From positions 1 to 64,000 of the forward strand of contig JAMCVZ010000068.1 of NCBI GenBank assembly GCA_023476565.1: DNA of 64,000 bases, read 5' to 3'. A program made the position numbers and the translations under genes. The number at the start of each line of letters is the position of its first letter. Positions within the stretch are counted from its first letter, which is position 1. Shown here piece after piece: positions 61,977 through 64,000 of the stretch. This stretch comes from Nitrospirota bacterium. Lineage in GTDB: Bacteria > Nitrospirota > Thermodesulfovibrionia > Thermodesulfovibrionales > Dissulfurispiraceae. The notes beneath the pieces were generated by a model that had not been told where the DNA came from, made no database searches, and saw only the letters and a program-made list of their open reading frames with translations.

Positions 61977-62624
61977 GTGCAAAGAAGACTTTATGTCTGG
62001 GAATTCCCTGTAAGGCTTACCCACTGGATAACAGTGGTGTGCATAGCCGGCCTCTCCATTACCGGGTTCTATATCGGGAGCCCTTTCATTCATGCGACCT
62101 CAGCGGACCAGTATGTTATGGGGTGGATGAGGTTTATTCATTTCGTTGCGGCATATCTTCTTACAGCGAGCGTCCTGGTAAGGACATACTGGTCCTTTGT
62201 CGGAAATGAGTATGCGCATATAAGGGAGTTTTTTTATTTCACTCCGCAGAGATTCGTCGACCTGGCAGGTGATCTCAGGTACTACATATTCATGAATAAG
62301 AATCAACCCCGTTCTGCGGGGGGGCACTCGGCCCTCGCTTCCATCGTCTACCTCGGCGTGTGGATTCTCTTATTTGTGGAGATCTTTACGGGTTTCGCCC
62401 TTTATTCACAAAGCCATTACGGGGGCGCCCTCTGGACGCTCATGGGCGGCTGGCTCCTTTTCCTGTTTTCGGCCCAGACCGTCAGGCTCTATCACCACCT
62501 GATCATGTGGGTTATTATATTTTTCATTATCGAGCATGTGTACATTTCCTGGATCACAAGAGAGGAAAGGGGCGGCTTTGTAGACTCCATGATCAGCGGA
62601 TACAGGATGCTCAAGGAGAGATAA
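61977..62624 (+). CDS. hyaC: Hydrogenase b-type cytochrome subunit
   Basis: A 215-residue four-helix cytochrome b that passes electrons from the hydrogenase small subunit to quinone. Characteristic features are RRLYVWEFPVRLTHWITVVCIAGLSITGFYIG, a His in MRFIHFVAAYLL, and the late VRLYHHLIMWVIIFFIIEHVYISW with the haem His residues. The start is GTG at 61977 with AAAGGAGG upstream. This makes quinone (menaquinone, see mqnD) the likely electron acceptor. Confidence 0.93.
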   Translation: MQRRLYVWEFPVRLTHWITVVCIAGLSITGFYIGSPFIHATSADQYVMGWMRFIHFVAAYLLTASVLVRTYWSFVGNEYAHIREFFYFTPQRFVDLAGDLRYYIFMNKNQPRSAGGHSALASIVYLGVWILLFVEIFTGFALYSQSHYGGALWTLMGGWLLFLFSAQTVRLYHHLIMWVIIFFIIEHVYISWITREERGGFVDSMISGYRMLKER

Positions 62625-62628
62625 GCGA

Positions 62629-63126
62629 TTGACTGCAGCTCTCATAGGTCTCGGCAATATACTGCTTAAGGACGAGGGGATCGGGGTCCATGTAATAAAC
62701 GCCGTGGAAAAAAGGTATACCTTTTCTCCGGAGTTGGAGATTATAGACGGCGGGACAATGGGCCTTGATCTCCTGCCCTTCTTTCAGACCCACGACAGGA
62801 TCGTGCTTGTGGATGCAGTCGATTTCGGTAAGGAGCCCGGCTCTGTAATGATCGTTGAGGACGCTGACATACCGTCTGTGCTCAACCCGAAACTCTCGGT
62901 TCACCATATCGGGCTTTCCGATATCCTGCTTGCCGCACAATTGGTTCGCGAACGCCCGATAAAGGTTTCTCTTATAGGGATTCAGCCCGAATCGATGGAT
63001 GTCGGGCTTGACATGACGGCACGGATAAACGGGAAAATGGAGAAGCTCATCGATCTTGTCATACAAACATTAAAGGAGTGGAATTTTACATGTGCCTTGC
63101 AATCCCCTCACGAATCGTTGATTTAA
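62629..63126 (+). CDS. hyaD: Hydrogenase maturation endopeptidase
   Basis: A 165-residue HyaD/HybD-type protease that removes the C-terminal tail of the large subunit after nickel insertion. GLGNILLKDEGIGVHV contains E16, VDAVDFG contains D62, and VHHIGLSD contains H93, the nickel-sensing residues of HybD. The start is TTG at 62629 after AAGGAGAG. hypC overlaps its last 37 bases. It presumably recognises a nickel site with Sec ligands if the large subunit is read as proposed. Confidence 0.93.
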   Translation: MTAALIGLGNILLKDEGIGVHVINAVEKRYTFSPELEIIDGGTMGLDLLPFFQTHDRIVLVDAVDFGKEPGSVMIVEDADIPSVLNPKLSVHHIGLSDILLAAQLVRERPIKVSLIGIQPESMDVGLDMTARINGKMEKLIDLVIQTLKEWNFTCALQSPHESLI

Positions 63127-63341
63127 GAGAATTTACCGCTACCGTTGATGTCAGCGGAGCACGCAGGGAAGTGAGCCTGCTGCTCCTGCCGGAAGAGGCG
63201 AAGACCGGTGATTATGTGCTTGTCCATGCAGGCTTTGCGATCCAGAAGGTGGACGAGGATGCCGCAATGGACGCCCTCAACCTTTTGAGGGAGATCTCCG
63301 AAGCGCTGGAAGCAGAAGAGAACCAGTCCTGCCCGTCCTGA
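63090..63341 (+). CDS. hypC: Hydrogenase assembly chaperone HypC
   Basis: An 83-residue HypC/HupF-type chaperone that carries the Fe(CN)2CO unit with HypD to the large subunit. It begins MCLAIPSRIVDL with the essential Cys2, and GDYVLVHAGFAIQKVDEDAA is typical. ATG at 63090 is chosen over an upstream in-frame codon since the mature protein needs Met-Cys at the start and AAGGAG is placed at 63073. hypA, B, D and E are not in the window. Confidence 0.94.
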   Translation: MCLAIPSRIVDLREFTATVDVSGARREVSLLLLPEEAKTGDYVLVHAGFAIQKVDEDAAMDALNLLREISEALEAEENQSCPS

Positions 63342-63431
63342 TATATCCGCGACTCTTTTCGACATATTCCCTTGCCTGTAGCCGCCTCCTTATGCTAAAG
63401 TCATAAACCATTGATTTATTGCGGGGGACTC

Positions 63432-63980
63432 ATGGTTAAAAACGACAGGTGGATAAGAGAAATGGCCCGGAAAGGGATGATCGAGCCTTTCAACGAGAGC
63501 CAGAAGCGCGACGGCGTTATCTCATACGGCGTAAGTTCCTACGGTTATGATATGCGCGTCAGCGATGAATTCAAGATTTTTACCAATGTCAATACCACTA
63601 TTGTCGACCCCAAGGGATTTGACCTCAACAGTTTTGTCGACCATAAAGGAGCTGTGTGCGTCATCCCCCCGAATTCCTTTGTCCTTGCCGGCTCTATCGA
63701 GTATTTCAGGATCCCCCGGGATGTGCTCGTAATCTGCCTCGGCAAATCGACCTATGCGCGATGCGGTCTGGTGGTTAATGTTACGCCCCTTGAACCCGAA
63801 TGGGAGGGCCATGTAACCATAGAGATTTCCAATACGACGCCGCTGCCTGCAAAAATATATGCCGATGAGGGCATTGCCCAACTTATATTTCTGGGGGCCT
63901 CGGAAATATGCGAGACCTCATACAAGGACAAAGCGGGCAAATACCAGGCGCAGCGTGGAATAACGCTCCCGAGGTTATGA
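63432..63980 (+). CDS. dcd: dCTP deaminase
   Basis: A 182-residue trimeric enzyme that deaminates dCTP to dUTP. Motifs are [68 protein letters not shown] (catalytic Glu in GHVTIEI) and [14 protein letters not shown] at 63432 follows GCGGGGGAC; the upstream TTG at 63411 is less likely. Confidence 0.94.
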   Translation: MVKNDRWIREMARKGMIEPFNESQKRDGVISYGVSSYGYDMRVSDEFKIFTNVNTTIVDPKGFDLNSFVDHKGAVCVIPPNSFVLAGSIEYFRIPRDVLVICLGKSTYARCGLVVNVTPLEPEWEGHVTIEISNTTPLPAKIYADEGIAQLIFLGASEICETSYKDKAGKYQAQRGITLPRL

Positions 63981-63981
63981 T

Positions 63982-64000
63982 ATGTCATGGAAGGATAAAC
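63982..64000 (+). CDS. Start of a partial gene at the window edge
   Basis: ATG at 63982 follows the dcd stop by one base and reads MSWKDK before the sequence ends. Too short to identify. Confidence 0.25.

Noticed and set aside
1-64000. tRNA or rRNA genes
   Set aside because: I looked through the gaps between genes and saw no cloverleaf or rRNA segment; none of the gaps is long enough for rRNA.

Overview
The window looks like chromosome from a Gram-negative, probably anaerobic bacterium. An Mla-type lipid transport system, a LpxL-like acyltransferase and an AsmA/YdbH-like protein imply an outer membrane. MqnD implies menaquinone made by the futalosine route. The mix of an archaeal-type MetK, a LonB-type protease, DUF116, a DUF512 radical-SAM protein and a Tat-exported [NiFe] hydrogenase would fit Nitrospirota (Thermodesulfovibrio-like) or a related sulfate-reducer-like lineage. 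That placement is inference; no rRNA or tRNA gene was seen.

Layout. 1-7.5 kb (minus): a tight operon with ATGA overlaps, read from tatA through a HAD phosphatase, class III aminotransferase, SMR-like transporter, acyl carrier protein, ketosynthase, a hydrolase with a Cys nucleophile, a DegT aminotransferase and a GNAT/FemAB-like acyltransferase. It resembles an uncharacterised pathway for an ACP-bound amino-lipid or amide. 7.8-12.9 kb (minus): mqnD, glgP and a two-component system. 13-18.6 kb: cysK, rpsB-tsf-pyrH-frr, a 43-aa ORF, a DksA-like protein and truA. 18.9-28.8 kb: exonuclease, XerC-like recombinase, LonB, acyltransferase, mlaEFD and recQ. 28.9-31.9 kb: a peptidoglycan-recycling pair, NamZ plus a MurU-AmgK-like fusion. 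32-46 kb: a nucleotidyltransferase pair, MazG-like, metK, def, fmt, DUF116, rsmB, PASTA, rpe, TPR, pgsA, DUF512, rsmD, coaD and pepF. 46-51 kb: a YdbL/YdbH pair and a membrane protein. 51-56.5 kb: trxA, tlpA-like, ffh, rpsP-khpA-trmD-rplS (rimM missing), rnhB and a DtxR/FeoA regulator. 56.6-63.3 kb: hypF, hyaABCD and hypC. 63.4 kb: dcd.

The most striking object is the hydrogenase large subunit (60255-61964). Both cysteines of its N-terminal nickel-binding motif (R-x-C-x-x-C) are TGA codons in an otherwise intact frame, with a bacterial SECIS-like hairpin just downstream. The likely reading is a double-selenocysteine U-x-x-U L1 motif, whereas known [NiFeSe] enzymes carry Sec in the C-terminal L2 motif. 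The small subunit has Asp in place of one proximal-cluster Cys. The promoter, cytochrome b, endopeptidase, HypC and HypF around it all look intact.

A second theme is a dense population of short inverted-repeat elements. One type consists of hairpins made of degenerate ~7-nt units around small conserved cores. Several are translated in frame: two inside XerC, two inside HypF, and at the C-termini of RsmB, RnhB and TruA. A REP-like element with GGGGACWGTCCC ends occurs in long and short forms, and one copy supplies the last residues and stop codon of RsmD.
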